NCBI GenBank assembly: GCA_029259715.1
Contig: JAJDEP010000003.1
Location: forward strand, 237,370 to 301,369
Direction: 5' to 3'
Source: Planctomycetota bacterium
Lineage (GTDB): Bacteria > Planctomycetota > B15-G4
DNA length: 64,000 nucleotides
A model generated the notes under the pieces. That model was not told the origin of the DNA, searched no databases, and saw only the letters and a list, made by a program, of their open reading frames with translations. The position numbers and the translations under genes are program-made. Shown piece after piece: positions 52,240-61,883 of the stretch (position 1 is the stretch's first letter; every line of letters begins with the position of its first letter).

Positions 52240-53130
52240 CTAGTTGTAGAGCGAGCCGGTGTTGATCACCGGCTGGGCCTCGGAGTGTCCGCACAGCACC
52301 ACGAGCAGGTTGCCCACGAGGGTCGCCTTGCGCTCGTCGTCGAGCTCGAGGACGCCCTTGGCGCTGAGGTCCTTGAGCGCTTGCTCGACCATGCCCACCG
52401 CGCCTTCGACGATGCGCTCGCGCGCCGCGATGATGGCGCCCGCCTGCTGCCGCTGAAGCATGGCCGAGGCGATCTCGGGCGCATACGCCAGGTGCGCGAT
52501 GCGCGCCTCGAGCACCAGGATGCCGGCACGGTCCATGCGCTCCTGCAGCTGCGTCTGCAGCTTGCCGGTGACCTCCTCCACGTTGCCGCGCAGCGACGGC
52601 GTGTCGCTGTGCTCGATGGAGTTCTCGTCGTAGGGATGCTGCAGGGCCAGGTCGCGCACCGCCGCCTCCACCTGCACGTCGATGTACTGGTGGTAGTCCT
52701 CGACGTCGAACACCGCCTGAGCCGTGTCGTTCACCTGCCACACGATCACCGCCCCGATCTCGATCGGGTTGCCGGCCAGGTCGTTCACCTTGATCGTCTG
52801 GCTCGACAGGTTGTGGGCCTTCAACGAGACCTTCGTCTTGATGGTGAAGGGATTGGTCCAGTAGAAGCCGTCGGCCGCCACCGTGCCGCGATACCGCCCG
52901 AAGAGCACGAGCACCCGCGACATGTTCGGGTTGACGATGAAGAACCCGCACATCAGCAGGATCGAGCCGAGCACCCCGCCGAGGATGGGCAGCAACAGCC
53001 AGGGGTTCTGATGGCTGGGCTCGATCACCCACCACACGAACCAGGCCCAGTAGGCGAAGAGGAGGCCCAGCAGGGGCCAGCCAGACTTCGCGTTGAAAGC
53101 GATCTGACCACTCGCAGGACGCATGTTCAT
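52240..53130 (-). CDS. SPFH/band 7 membrane protein
   Basis: This 296-residue protein has two adjacent transmembrane helices (about 18-65). The SPFH core follows: NMSRVLVLFGRYRGTVAADGFYWTNPF, VNDLAGNPIEIGAVIVWQVND, VQVEAAVRDLALQHPYDE, ILVLEARIAHLAYAPEIASAMLQRQQAGAIIAARE. It ends in a helical stretch and PVINTGSLYN. SPFH proteins form membrane microdomains or cages and hold proteases or other partners. GGAGG seven bases upstream supports the ATG, the first gene of the operon. Confidence 0.93.
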   Translation of the reverse strand: MNMRPASGQIAFNAKSGWPLLGLLFAYWAWFVWWVIEPSHQNPWLLLPILGGVLGSILLMCGFFIVNPNMSRVLVLFGRYRGTVAADGFYWTNPFTIKTKVSLKAHNLSSQTIKVNDLAGNPIEIGAVIVWQVNDTAQAVFDVEDYHQYIDVQVEAAVRDLALQHPYDENSIEHSDTPSLRGNVEEVTGKLQTQLQERMDRAGILVLEARIAHLAYAPEIASAMLQRQQAGAIIAARERIVEGAVGMVEQALKDLSAKGVLELDDERKATLVGNLLVVLCGHSEAQPVINTGSLYN

Positions 53131-53165
53131 GACGCAACCTCCAGGAAGCTTGTGTTATCAGAGTG

Positions 53166-53180
53166 ATATCATATTGATAT
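53166..53180 (-). promoter_or_regulatory. Palindromic candidate operator/-10 region of the SPFH operon
   Basis: ATATCA-TAT-TGATAT is a perfect interrupted palindrome in an otherwise GC-rich region, 36 bases before the SPFH start. On the coding strand it overlaps TATGAT, a good -10 box; no clear -35 was found. Further TGATAT/TTATCA copies lie beside it (53155-53170). It would suit binding by the Arc-like protein in the operon. Confidence 0.5.
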
Positions 53181-53341
53181 TCTCGACACACGGCTTGCGT
53201 CGGTCCCCCGGGTGCACTCCTGGAGGCGTGCCCTGAGGCGAAGGATTCCTATCCGAGCGCCTGTTCCCGGGACGAATTCCGAGCCCATGGCCCGACGATG
53301 GCGCCGGATTCCGGCCCCTCGGACCCCGCTACCGCGCGGGC

Positions 53342-56260
53342 CTAGTGGCTCCCCGCCGGCGCCGGGTTCACGACGAGCACCGATGCGCGTTCACGCGGGA
53401 GGTACTTGGCGGCCAGCTCGTTGAGCGGTCCCGCCGAGAGCCCCTCGTAGAACGCGTCGATGCTGCGCAGGTCGGGCAGGGTGTCGGTGTCCGTCTGCAC
53501 GTTGCTGATCGCGCCCAGCCACCAACCGTTCGTGCGCCGCGCGTCCCGCAGCTGCGACAGCCGCGGCTCCCGCAGGCGGTGCACCTCTTCCTCGGTGATG
53601 CCGTTGATCGCCAGGTCGTCCGCCACGGCGAGGCACGCCTCCACCAGCGTGTCGACCTTGTCGGGATCGGAGTTGGCCTGGATGGTCACCATGCCCACGC
53701 CCTCGAAGGTGGTGTCGGCCTGGCTGCCCGCGCCGGGCGAGTAGGCCGCGCCCAGACGCTCGCGCACCTCGAGGCGCAGGCGGTCGCTGACCACGGCGCC
53801 CAGGAAGCTGAGGTGGCGACGGCGCGAGGCCTCCATGCCGTCGTCCGTCGGGAAGGCCATGAAGACCAGCGACTTGGGGATCATGGTGGCGATGTCGCGG
53901 TTCATGCGCAGGCCGGCCACGGGCGAACCCACCGCGCGGCGATCGCTGTAGGGTCGGATATCGCGACGGACGGGCAGACGCCCGAAGGTCTGCGCCGCCT
54001 TGTCGATGACGTCGTCCACATCCACGTCGCCCACGATGGTCAGCTCGATGGGTCCGTTGGCCAACTGCGGCGCCAACCACGTGCGCACGTCGTCGACGTC
54101 CACCGCTTCGGCCTGCTCCTGCGGCGGCAGCTGGGCGAAGCGCGGATCCCCGTCGTGCAGGGCCGGCAGGAACTCGAGCAACAGCGGACCCTGGGGCAGG
54201 TGCTCCATCTGCTGGTAGATCAGCGGGAGCTGCTGGCGCAGCTGGATCAGCCCCTCTTCGCGCCAGCCCGGGTTTTCGAGGTAGGCGCACATCAGCTCGA
54301 ACTGGAACAGCAGGTCTTCCTTGGTGGTGTTGCCGCCCAGCGAGAATGCATCACTGCCCATGCCGTAGCCGACACCCACCTGCTTGCCGGCCGTGAGGCG
54401 CCGCAGGTCGTCCTCGGAGTGGGCCGCGAGGCCGCCGCCGTTGAACACGTACCGGCCCACGAAGCCCAGCGGGTAGTCGGCGGGGTCGAGCGAGAGCATG
54501 CCCTCGGCCACCCGGGCGGTCATGCGGATCTCGCGGTCCTTGAAGTCCGTGGCCTTGATGTTGAGGCGCACGCCGTTGTCGAAGCGCACCATCCACAGGT
54601 CGAGGTCTTCGACGTGCTCGCGGTGCACGACCTCGCCCCGGGAGCCGTCGCCGGCGTAGGCGAAGACGTCGACGGAGATGGTCGCGCCCTGCTCGACCTC
54701 GATCGACCGGGCCCGGTCGTAGGCCGCCTGCAGATCGGCGGCCTTCACGTCGGCGCCGATGCTGCCCGTCGCGTAGAGGGCGTGCTCGCCGTCGGCCCAG
54801 TTGTCGACCAGAGCCTGGTGACAGGCCTCCACGGTGAGGCCCTCGATGGCTGCCTTGCGCAGGTTGCGGTCCGTCTCGGCGTTGGTGGGCACCGAGCGGG
54901 CCTCGGCCGCGGCGAGGATCTCGTTCAGCAGGCCACGGCTCGACCGGGTGCCCTCACGATCGACGGCCTCGTCGAGGCCGCGCAGCGCATCGGCGCGGAC
55001 CTCGTCGAGCTCCGCCTGCTGGAACCCGAAGGCCAGCGCGCGCCGCAGCTCGTACTCGGCCTGGGCCAGCGACTGCTCCCACTTGCCCGGCTCGCTCGAC
55101 ACCGACAGCGACCCGCCGTCGTAGACCTCGAGGCCGCCGGCCCGCGAGACCCCCGCGCCCAGGAAGGCCGTCTCCTCCTTCTTGGCCAGCTCCGAGAAGC
55201 GCAAGTTGAGCATGGAGTGCGCGAAATTCAGGGGGATCCGGCTTTGGATGACCTCGCTCGTGTAGGGCTGCTCCACGTACGGGCGCAGCACCTCGAGGCT
55301 GATGTTGACGTTGGGGATCTCGTCCTCGTGGATCACGTAGACCGTGGTCGTGTTCTTCGGCGCGCCCACCGCGGGCTCGGGCAGCACCGGCCCCAGGGGC
55401 GGCTCGACGTCACCGAAGTACTCGGCGAAGAGCGACTCGGGGTTCATGTCCTCGATGTCGCCCACGAGCACCAGCGTCATGTTCTCGGGCCGGTACCAGC
55501 GCGCGTAGAAGTCGCGCACGCCCTGACCCGTGAAGCGGTCGCGGATGGCCTTGGTGCCGATGGGCATGCGCTCGGCGTAGCGCGTGCCGCTGTAGAGGTT
55601 CTCGAGGGTCTGCTCGAAGACCCGGAAGCCGGCCGAGTCGCGCTCGCGCTGCTCGCCGTCGATGACGCCCTTCTCGTTCTCGACCTCCTCGTCGGCCAGG
55701 GTCATGCCGAAGGCGAAGTCGCGCAGCACCAGCAGGCCCTCGCGCAACGACTCCTCGTCCGACTCGGGGAAGTCGAGCTTGTAGACCGTCTCGCTGAAGG
55801 CGGTGTGGGCGTTGAGGTCGGCGCCGAACGACATGCCGTGCTCCTGGAACCACTCCACCAGGGTGCCGGCCTCGAAGTTGTCGCTGCCGTTGAAGGCCAT
55901 GTGCTCGAGGAAGTGGGCCAGGCCGTGCTCGTCGTTCTCCTCGCCGAACGAACCGGTGTCGACGTGCAGGCGCAGGTAGCTGCGCTGGTCCGGCTCGGGG
56001 TTGGAGGCCCAGGCCCAGCGCAAGCCGTTGTCGAACTCGCCGAAGTGGATGCGCGGGTCGGGCGCGACGTCCGAGGTCTCGTGCTCCCAGTCCCGGGCGG
56101 TGCCGCGGGGGCGCACGCCGGCGATGTTGGCCGCCTCGACGAAGGAGTTGATGCTCGCTTCATCCTCGGTGGAACCGCAGCCGACCGGCACGAGGGCCAG
56201 CGACAACACCAGGGAGGCGAGCAGGAATGGGACCAACAGGGCTTGGAGACGACGGGTCAT
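53342..56260 (-). CDS. M16-family zinc metallopeptidase, lipoprotein
   Basis: This 972-residue protein has a lipoprotein signal (LVLSLALVPVGCGS). It carries the inverted zinc motif H-x-x-E-H in GLAHFLEHMAFNGS (His116, Glu119, His120) with the distal Glu in ENEKGVIDGEQ. Two M16 halves follow, the second from about 500, as in PqqL and pitrilysin-like proteins; the second half has no zinc site. It degrades peptides in the periplasm. The ATG after a weak site is used; an open frame reaching 105 codons further upstream is not supported. Confidence 0.9.
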   Translation of the reverse strand: MTRRLQALLVPFLLASLVLSLALVPVGCGSTEDEASINSFVEAANIAGVRPRGTARDWEHETSDVAPDPRIHFGEFDNGLRWAWASNPEPDQRSYLRLHVDTGSFGEENDEHGLAHFLEHMAFNGSDNFEAGTLVEWFQEHGMSFGADLNAHTAFSETVYKLDFPESDEESLREGLLVLRDFAFGMTLADEEVENEKGVIDGEQRERDSAGFRVFEQTLENLYSGTRYAERMPIGTKAIRDRFTGQGVRDFYARWYRPENMTLVLVGDIEDMNPESLFAEYFGDVEPPLGPVLPEPAVGAPKNTTTVYVIHEDEIPNVNISLEVLRPYVEQPYTSEVIQSRIPLNFAHSMLNLRFSELAKKEETAFLGAGVSRAGGLEVYDGGSLSVSSEPGKWEQSLAQAEYELRRALAFGFQQAELDEVRADALRGLDEAVDREGTRSSRGLLNEILAAAEARSVPTNAETDRNLRKAAIEGLTVEACHQALVDNWADGEHALYATGSIGADVKAADLQAAYDRARSIEVEQGATISVDVFAYAGDGSRGEVVHREHVEDLDLWMVRFDNGVRLNIKATDFKDREIRMTARVAEGMLSLDPADYPLGFVGRYVFNGGGLAAHSEDDLRRLTAGKQVGVGYGMGSDAFSLGGNTTKEDLLFQFELMCAYLENPGWREEGLIQLRQQLPLIYQQMEHLPQGPLLLEFLPALHDGDPRFAQLPPQEQAEAVDVDDVRTWLAPQLANGPIELTIVGDVDVDDVIDKAAQTFGRLPVRRDIRPYSDRRAVGSPVAGLRMNRDIATMIPKSLVFMAFPTDDGMEASRRRHLSFLGAVVSDRLRLEVRERLGAAYSPGAGSQADTTFEGVGMVTIQANSDPDKVDTLVEACLAVADDLAINGITEEEVHRLREPRLSQLRDARRTNGWWLGAISNVQTDTDTLPDLRSIDAFYEGLSAGPLNELAAKYLPRERASVLVVNPAPAGSH

Positions 56261-56548
56261 GGCTTCTCGCAGGTCGAAGGGGTGGCGCCGTGCACGCGAC
56301 AATCGGTGCGGGTTGTGGGCCGGCCGCCCCCAGGGGTCGAGTCGAGGGTCGCGGGGCACACCACGGATGGTGGCCGCTGACCTCGGTTGAGCGCCGCATC
56401 CTAGCCAGAACACCCATTCGGTTCGAGAGATCGCACAGCCGCCGGTCCCACGATCGGCCGGCGCCTGTAGACTGGTTGCGTGCGGCCCTGGGGAGGACCG
56501 CGGCACCAGGGGGGTGCCAGGGGCGTAGGAGCCCGAGGAGAAGAAACC

Positions 56549-56998
56549 ATGATGGACGATGGACAAGGGACCCAATCGGGGCAGGACGAGGATCCTCTCA
56601 AGCCCCGCGATACCACGGCGCGGAGCCTCGGCACGCCGGCCTTCGCTTGGGACGGCACGGGCGAGAATCTCACCGTGAACATCGACGTCAATCTGCCCGA
56701 CGAGCCCTATGGCGCCGGGAGCAACGACAGCGTCGTCTACCAGGTGTGGGGCACGATGCAGAACAGCGCGACCGTTCCCAACGGCGTGGCCTGGGGCACG
56801 ACGTCAAATCGCATCGAGGACCAGACCACGGGCGTGGCGACCCCCAGCCGGAATGCCCGGCCGACGCCGGCGGAGGTCTATGCCGCCGCCAGTGTGATGG
56901 ACTACTACGCTGTGCAGGTGACCGTGAGGAAGGACGGGACCACCACCCAGGACGACCAGACCATCAAGGTCTACGACGTCCCGGCCGCCCCGGCCTGA
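56549..56998 (+). CDS. CHAT-locus small protein A
   Basis: This 149-residue protein has an acidic, probably disordered N-terminus (MMDDGQGTQSGQDEDPLKP), then RDTTARSLGTPAFAWDG and VDVNLPDEPYG-like NIDVNLPDEPYGAG. VYQVWGTMQNSATVPNGVAWG and YYAVQVTVRKDGTTTQDDQT-IKVY follow. It has no signal peptide, no Cys and no known domain; a beta-rich fold is likely. Three paralogs sit nearby (57203, 57664, 61884) and none elsewhere in the window. GAGGAGAAG supports the ATG. Confidence 0.75.
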   Translation: MMDDGQGTQSGQDEDPLKPRDTTARSLGTPAFAWDGTGENLTVNIDVNLPDEPYGAGSNDSVVYQVWGTMQNSATVPNGVAWGTTSNRIEDQTTGVATPSRNARPTPAEVYAAASVMDYYAVQVTVRKDGTTTQDDQTIKVYDVPAAPA

Positions 56999-57202
56999 TG
57001 ACCTCTGCGTGACCGCCACCGAGTGATCGCGACCCCGGGTTGTCGTGCCGACGCCCTGTCCGCGAGCCCCGCGTACTGAGCGCTGGGCCCCCGCGTGGGT
57101 CGCGATCATTCGGCCGGCCGCCATTCACCCCTCAGATCAAGGGGTCGCAAATACGGGGAGGGGCCCATTCCAACAACCACAATTCAGCGGAGGTGAACAC
57201 AG

Positions 57203-57664
57203 ATGAGCCAGCAAGATCACGAAGACCCGTCGGGCACGCAGCCCTCGGACGAGGCCGACACCCTCAAGCCCCGGGACACGACGGCCCGCAGTCTCGGTAC
57301 GCCCGCATTCAGTTGGAATACGCAGGGGGACAAGCTGACGGTCGCGGTGGACGTCGATCTGCCCGATGAGCCGTATGGCAACGGCGCCAACGACGACGTC
57401 CTCTACCAGGTGTGGGGCACAATGCAGGACAGCTCGACGGCGCCGAATGCCGTGGCCTGGGGCACCCGCGCCCACCGCTTGGCCGATCAGACCACGGCGG
57501 TCTCGACGCCCTTCAGCAATGCGCGCAGAACGGGTGAATTCAGCTGGGCCAAGGCGGACGTCAAGGACTACTTCGCGGTCCAGGTGACGGTGCGCAAGTC
57601 CGGGTCGACGACCCAGGACGATCAGACCGTCAAGGTCTTCCAGACTCCTGCGGCGCCGCTCTGA
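57203..57664 (+). CDS. CHAT-locus small protein B
   Basis: This 153-residue paralog shares RDTTARSLGTPAFSW, DLPDEPYGNG, VLYQVWGTMQDSSTAPNAVAWG and YFAVQVTVRKSGSTTQDDQT with protein A, and has the same acidic start (MSQQDHEDPSGTQPSDEADT). It is closest to A, and C and D form a second pair (W-G-F-M-Q-D). GGAGGTG nine bases before the ATG is a good ribosome site. The gene follows A after 204 bases and ends by overlapping C by one base (TGATG). Confidence 0.78.
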   Translation: MSQQDHEDPSGTQPSDEADTLKPRDTTARSLGTPAFSWNTQGDKLTVAVDVDLPDEPYGNGANDDVLYQVWGTMQDSSTAPNAVAWGTRAHRLADQTTAVSTPFSNARRTGEFSWAKADVKDYFAVQVTVRKSGSTTQDDQTVKVFQTPAAPL

Positions 57665-58125
57665 TGACTCAGCAAGGCTACGGGAACCAACCGGACCCTC
57701 GACCCGCGGACGATGCCGAAGTCGTCGATCGGGAGGACACGACGGAGCGGAGCCTCGGGGTTCCCGCGTTCGAGTGGGACAGCGATGAGGGCTCACTCGG
57801 GATCAACATCGAGGTCGACCTGCCGGCCGAGCCGCCGGGGTCCGAGAACGGCGAGAACGTCGTCTACCAGGTCTGGGGTTTCATGCAGGACAGCGAGACG
57901 CCACCGAATGCCGTGGCCTGGGGCACCAGCACCAACCGCTTCCAGGACGAGGACGGCGGCGTCTCGACACCCTTTCCGCGGAAGCGCGGGACACCCGGCG
58001 CCATCTACGCGGGCGCGCAGATCAAGTCCTACTTCGCGGTGCAGGTGACCGTGCGTAGGGACGTGGACCGCACGGTGAACATCGACGAGACCCTCAAGGT
58101 CTTCACCGTCCCGCCGTCCAGTTGA
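57664..58125 (+). CDS. CHAT-locus small protein C
   Basis: This 153-residue paralog contains EDTTERSLGVPAFEWDS, VVYQVWGFMQDSETPPNAVAWG and YFAVQVTVRRDVDRTVNIDET, with the same Tyr-Phe-Ala-Val-Gln-Val-Thr-Val core. Its start shares one base with the stop of B (TGATG), so the two are coupled. A strong hairpin follows, and the CHAT protease gene converges from the other side 87 bases away. Confidence 0.75.
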   Translation: MTQQGYGNQPDPRPADDAEVVDREDTTERSLGVPAFEWDSDEGSLGINIEVDLPAEPPGSENGENVVYQVWGFMQDSETPPNAVAWGTSTNRFQDEDGGVSTPFPRKRGTPGAIYAGAQIKSYFAVQVTVRRDVDRTVNIDETLKVFTVPPSS

Positions 58126-58137
58126 ACACCGACTCCA

Positions 58138-58165
58138 CCGCCCCTGCCCGCGAGGGCGGGGGCGG
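58138..58165. terminator. Bidirectional hairpin between protein C and the CHAT gene
   Basis: CCGCCCCTGCCC and GGGCGGGGGCGG pair over 12 bases (one G-T) with loop GCGA, in the gap between convergent genes. It has no T-tract but is very stable. Confidence 0.55.
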
Positions 58166-58212
58166 TGCGAGCGGTTCGCCGCATCAGCGCCGGCCGACCG
58201 CGCGCCGCCGAA

Positions 58213-61200
58213 TCAGGGGCGGCCGATGTAGATGAAGGGCGCCCAGTAGTAGGGGTGGTCGGCCGTCAACGGCACGACCCCGCGACCGCCGGCCCCGGCC
58301 CCGGCGCCGGCCGGAGCGCCCCGACGCGTCCCCTGTGCCAGCGTCGTGACCTTGTCGAGGCGGCCGCCCCGCAGCGCCCGCTTCGCCGCGTGGAGGGACT
58401 CTCCCGCAGAGAGTCCATCGCCGAGGTAACCCTGGTAGAAGCCGCGCATCGTCATGGCGGTCTCGACGTCGTCCACCATCCACAGGCTGGCGACCACCGA
58501 CCGCGATCCCGCGTAGAGGAAGGCACTGGCCAGGGACTGGGCGCCCTCGCCCTTGCGCACCTGTCCGCGCGCGGTTTCGCACGCCGAGAGCACGGTCACA
58601 TTGGCGTCGAGGTCGAGACCGAGCACGTCGGCGATGCTCAGGTACCCGTCCTGCCCCCCGCTCAAGGCGACGCCGGAGCGCCGCGGGTCCAACGCATCGA
58701 TGATGCCGTGGGCCGCGAGGTGGATCACCGCATACTCCCCCGCCTGTGACCGCAGCAGGGACGGGTGCGCCGACGCGCCGACGCGCAGATCCAGCCGGTC
58801 GGTCTCCAGCACCGAGTCCCGCTTCGATTGGAAGGTGGCCACCTGACTCTGCACGGCCGGTGAGGAGAACGACGCTCCCTCCACCGCGGCAGCGATCATC
58901 AACGCCTCGAGCCGGGTCCCCGGAAGTCGCGGCAAGTCGGCGAAGGGCCCGCGCGTCCCGCCGCTGGGTCGCCCGTGCAACTCCGAAGACTCGGTGGGAT
59001 AGACCGCGTCCGCCAGGGCGAGCAGGCGCCCGCCCGAGCGGGTCGGGCGCTTCGCCAGTGCGGCGAATACGGGCACCGACGGGCCGTACACGACCTGGTG
59101 CGTGTCGATGACGAACCGGGTCGCCGCCAGATCAGCTCCGGCTTCGGCGACCAGCGCCTCGAAGGGCAGGCCGGTCACCGTCACGTCGGGCACGACCAGG
59201 AGTCGGTCGACGCTCTCGTCGGCGTCGACGGACTCGAGCGGCTTGCGCACGAGCGACGTGTAGAGGGAGGTGCCCAGCGTGAGGATCCGCGCCGTCTGGG
59301 CCTGCGGTGAGCCGGCGGACGCGTCGCCCGGTGGACGGCTCAACACATCGCGGTAGTCCTGACTGGTGGCTTCGATCGCCTTGCGGGAGCCGAGCGCGAC
59401 GAGCCGGACCTGGTCATGGGTCGCCACGTAGGCATACAGGTCGTCGTTTCCCGCGGCGTACTCGAGCAGCACCTCGTTGGGCGCGAGGCGGGCACGGAAG
59501 GCCGCGGTGGCCGCGAGGGCCTGAGCCACGCTCTGCTGGTGGGGCGCGCCCCCCGCATCGGCCGCGAGGACGCCTTCGAGCAGGGCGCGACCCTTCCAGC
59601 GTCCGGCGGTCTCCCACCCCGAGGCGATGACGTCCGGGGCGTCGGACGCCGTGGATTCGGCCAGGAGTCTCGCGGTCAGGTCCTGCGAGACCATCGACCA
59701 CCCGAAGTACTGCGAACGCCGCCCGGACGACTCGTGGGCGTCGAGGTCCTGGCGCTCGTGCTGGGCGAACTGCTCCTCGGCGAGCGCGATCAACGCGGCG
59801 CCGGCCGCCAGATCACCCTCGGCCACGCGCACCGTTGCCAGATTCTCCAGAGCGGCGAGGCGCCACAACCCCGTCTGCAGGTCGAGCTCCTCGAACAGGG
59901 CCAGAGCCCGCTCCGCGTCCTCACCGGCCTGCTCGGCCCGACCCTGTTGGATCAAGGCACTGCTTCGGTTCGAGAAGGCCTGCGCCTCGAGTTCGCGCAG
60001 CCCGTGCCGCTCGGCATGGGCGAAGGTCGTGGCCAGCAACTCTTCCAGGGGTTCCCACAGCTCGTCGTCCGCGAGGAAGTCTCCCCGCGTGAGGTGGATG
60101 CGTCCTTCCATGACGACGTCCCCGCCGCGGCGTGCCGCCTCCAGAGCGAGTTCGATGCTGGACTCCGCGCGTTCGAGTCCGTGCAGGTCATTCTGCACGG
60201 CGGCGAGCAACAGCCACCACTTGGCGACCTCGACGGCGGGCGTCAAAGGCGCTTTCCGCTCGATCAGGTCGACGAGCATCGACTCGGCATCGGCGTCCTC
60301 GCCCAGGGCGTGATGCATCAGGGCCATGCCGACGGTCGCCGACGTCACATGGTGCTCAGCCCCAATCGCGACGGCATCGGCCAGTGCTCGCTGGTAGTGC
60401 TCGCGCGCCTTCCCGAGGAACCCCAGGTGAAAGAGCGCCCCCGCGAGACTTCCGCGGGCCGCGATCTGCTGGTCGGGCGTGAGCGGAGACTCCAGGAGAG
60501 CCTCCAAGACCTCTCGGGCCTTGTGGTTGGCCCCTTGCTCGACGGCGAGCTGCGCGACTTGATAGGCAGCGTCCCGTTCGACGCTGGTGTGGCCCGCTTC
60601 GCGCGCCACTTCGATGAGCTCGGAGAGGCCCGCCTCGGCGTCCTCCCATCGGCCCTCATGGACCCACACGTCCGCTCGCGACTGCAGCGCCGACATGACG
60701 AGCACCGCATCGCCGCTCCGGCGTCCGAGCGCTTCGAGCGACGCGCAGTAGTCCACCGCGACATCGGCGCGGCCGACGCCTCGGGCGCAGGTCACCGCGC
60801 GTTGGAGCGCCCAGCCCTCCACGGGCGACTCGCGGGACAGCTCGGTCAAGGCGAGGAGGTCGGCGAAGGCCTGATCCGAGTCGGACGACGCCGCCGCCGC
60901 CAAGGCCTCCAGGATCCGAGACTGGAGTTCACGCACGGGATGACCGACCTGTTGCGCGAGCGTGCCGGCCTCGGCGGCGACGTCTCCGCACTCGGCGTAC
61001 TCGGAGGCCTTCCAGAATTCGTCGGCGGCGGCCACGAAGTACTCGAGGGCCGTGGCGGCGGCCTCGGCGGGATCGCCGCGGCCCGCGTCGCGGTTGTGGA
61101 GGTACGTCCGCGCGAACCCCTCGTGGGTGCGCGCGTGGATGCGGCTGGCCCACGGCCCGGTCGGCGGTGCCACCACCCCCCCATCCACGCGCAGCGAATA

Positions 61201-61599
61201 GGCCCTCCCGTGACCGGCGTTCACCATCGACGCGATGATCTCGAGCGGCTCGTCCTTGCGGCAGGCCAGCACCACGCGGCTGTGTGTACGCATCAGACCG
61301 TTGTCGTCCTGCGCCAGCACGCTGCCGTCCGCGTCACGCACAGCCAGGACGGCATCGAATTCATAGGACACCAGCGAGATCGTCACCGTCCCGTCCGCTG
61401 GGGGTGTGAATCCGTGCAGGCGATAGGGCGCCATGCCCTTCTCATCAGGAGCATCGGCGGGCAGTTCGCCCTCGAAGGTCGTGTTCAGGACCAGTTCGTC
61501 AACAGGCGCCGGGACCGGGACCGGGACCGTGGCGACGGCGGGCCGCGCGGCCAGCGCCAGCGCACACATGGCGAGCATCGAGACGACGCGCACGCTCAC
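58213..61599 (-). CDS. Exported TPR-CHAT protease with PPC-like N-terminus
   Basis: This 1128-residue protein starts at GTG with GGAGGAG about nine bases upstream; a longer ATG start has no such site. It has a signal peptide (VVSMLAMCALALAARPAVA). A PPC-like beta-sandwich follows (~30-140, FEGELPADAPDEKG, VTISLVSYEFDAVLAVRD, VLAQDDNG). About 500 residues of TPR-type helical repeats come next (~150-700). The C-terminal CHAT caspase-like domain has the catalytic pair His964 (VIHLAAHGIID) and Cys1007 (VTVLSACETARGQ). It ends with DHPYYWAPFIYIG. CHAT proteases cut proteins, often after activation by a partner. Here it is flanked by four paralogous small genes, the likely partners. Confidence 0.87.
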   Translation of the reverse strand: MSVRVVSMLAMCALALAARPAVATVPVPVPAPVDELVLNTTFEGELPADAPDEKGMAPYRLHGFTPPADGTVTISLVSYEFDAVLAVRDADGSVLAQDDNGLMRTHSRVVLACRKDEPLEIIASMVNAGHGRAYSLRVDGGVVAPPTGPWASRIHARTHEGFARTYLHNRDAGRGDPAEAAATALEYFVAAADEFWKASEYAECGDVAAEAGTLAQQVGHPVRELQSRILEALAAAASSDSDQAFADLLALTELSRESPVEGWALQRAVTCARGVGRADVAVDYCASLEALGRRSGDAVLVMSALQSRADVWVHEGRWEDAEAGLSELIEVAREAGHTSVERDAAYQVAQLAVEQGANHKAREVLEALLESPLTPDQQIAARGSLAGALFHLGFLGKAREHYQRALADAVAIGAEHHVTSATVGMALMHHALGEDADAESMLVDLIERKAPLTPAVEVAKWWLLLAAVQNDLHGLERAESSIELALEAARRGGDVVMEGRIHLTRGDFLADDELWEPLEELLATTFAHAERHGLRELEAQAFSNRSSALIQQGRAEQAGEDAERALALFEELDLQTGLWRLAALENLATVRVAEGDLAAGAALIALAEEQFAQHERQDLDAHESSGRRSQYFGWSMVSQDLTARLLAESTASDAPDVIASGWETAGRWKGRALLEGVLAADAGGAPHQQSVAQALAATAAFRARLAPNEVLLEYAAGNDDLYAYVATHDQVRLVALGSRKAIEATSQDYRDVLSRPPGDASAGSPQAQTARILTLGTSLYTSLVRKPLESVDADESVDRLLVVPDVTVTGLPFEALVAEAGADLAATRFVIDTHQVVYGPSVPVFAALAKRPTRSGGRLLALADAVYPTESSELHGRPSGGTRGPFADLPRLPGTRLEALMIAAAVEGASFSSPAVQSQVATFQSKRDSVLETDRLDLRVGASAHPSLLRSQAGEYAVIHLAAHGIIDALDPRRSGVALSGGQDGYLSIADVLGLDLDANVTVLSACETARGQVRKGEGAQSLASAFLYAGSRSVVASLWMVDDVETAMTMRGFYQGYLGDGLSAGESLHAAKRALRGGRLDKVTTLAQGTRRGAPAGAGAGAGGRGVVPLTADHPYYWAPFIYIGRP

Positions 61600-61883
61600 G
61601 ATCGAGGTCTCCTCCACACAGGTTCCTGCCCCGGCGCCCATTCTACGTCAGGCCCGGGACTGACGACCCCTTCGGGACGCACACAGGAAGACAAGCGGCG
61701 AACCCGCAGCGAACGAACGCCCCTTGCGAGAAGAACCCGTGCGAAAATGACCTGTCGAAAAGGACCCGTTCGGAGCCGCGCGGGCCGCCCCTCGGAGAGA
61801 TGGGCGGACCCGGGAGACTTTCGGGCACCCGTCGGAACCACGGGATAGACCGACGGTGCCCTTCACCAAGAGGAGCAATGAAG

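Noticed and set aside
53345..56380. A 1011-codon open frame opposite the M16 peptidase.
   Set aside because: Shadow of the peptidase gene, which has a full zinc motif.
59416..61848. An 810-codon open frame opposite the CHAT protease.
   Set aside because: Shadow; Arg/Leu/Gly-rich with no recognisable domain.
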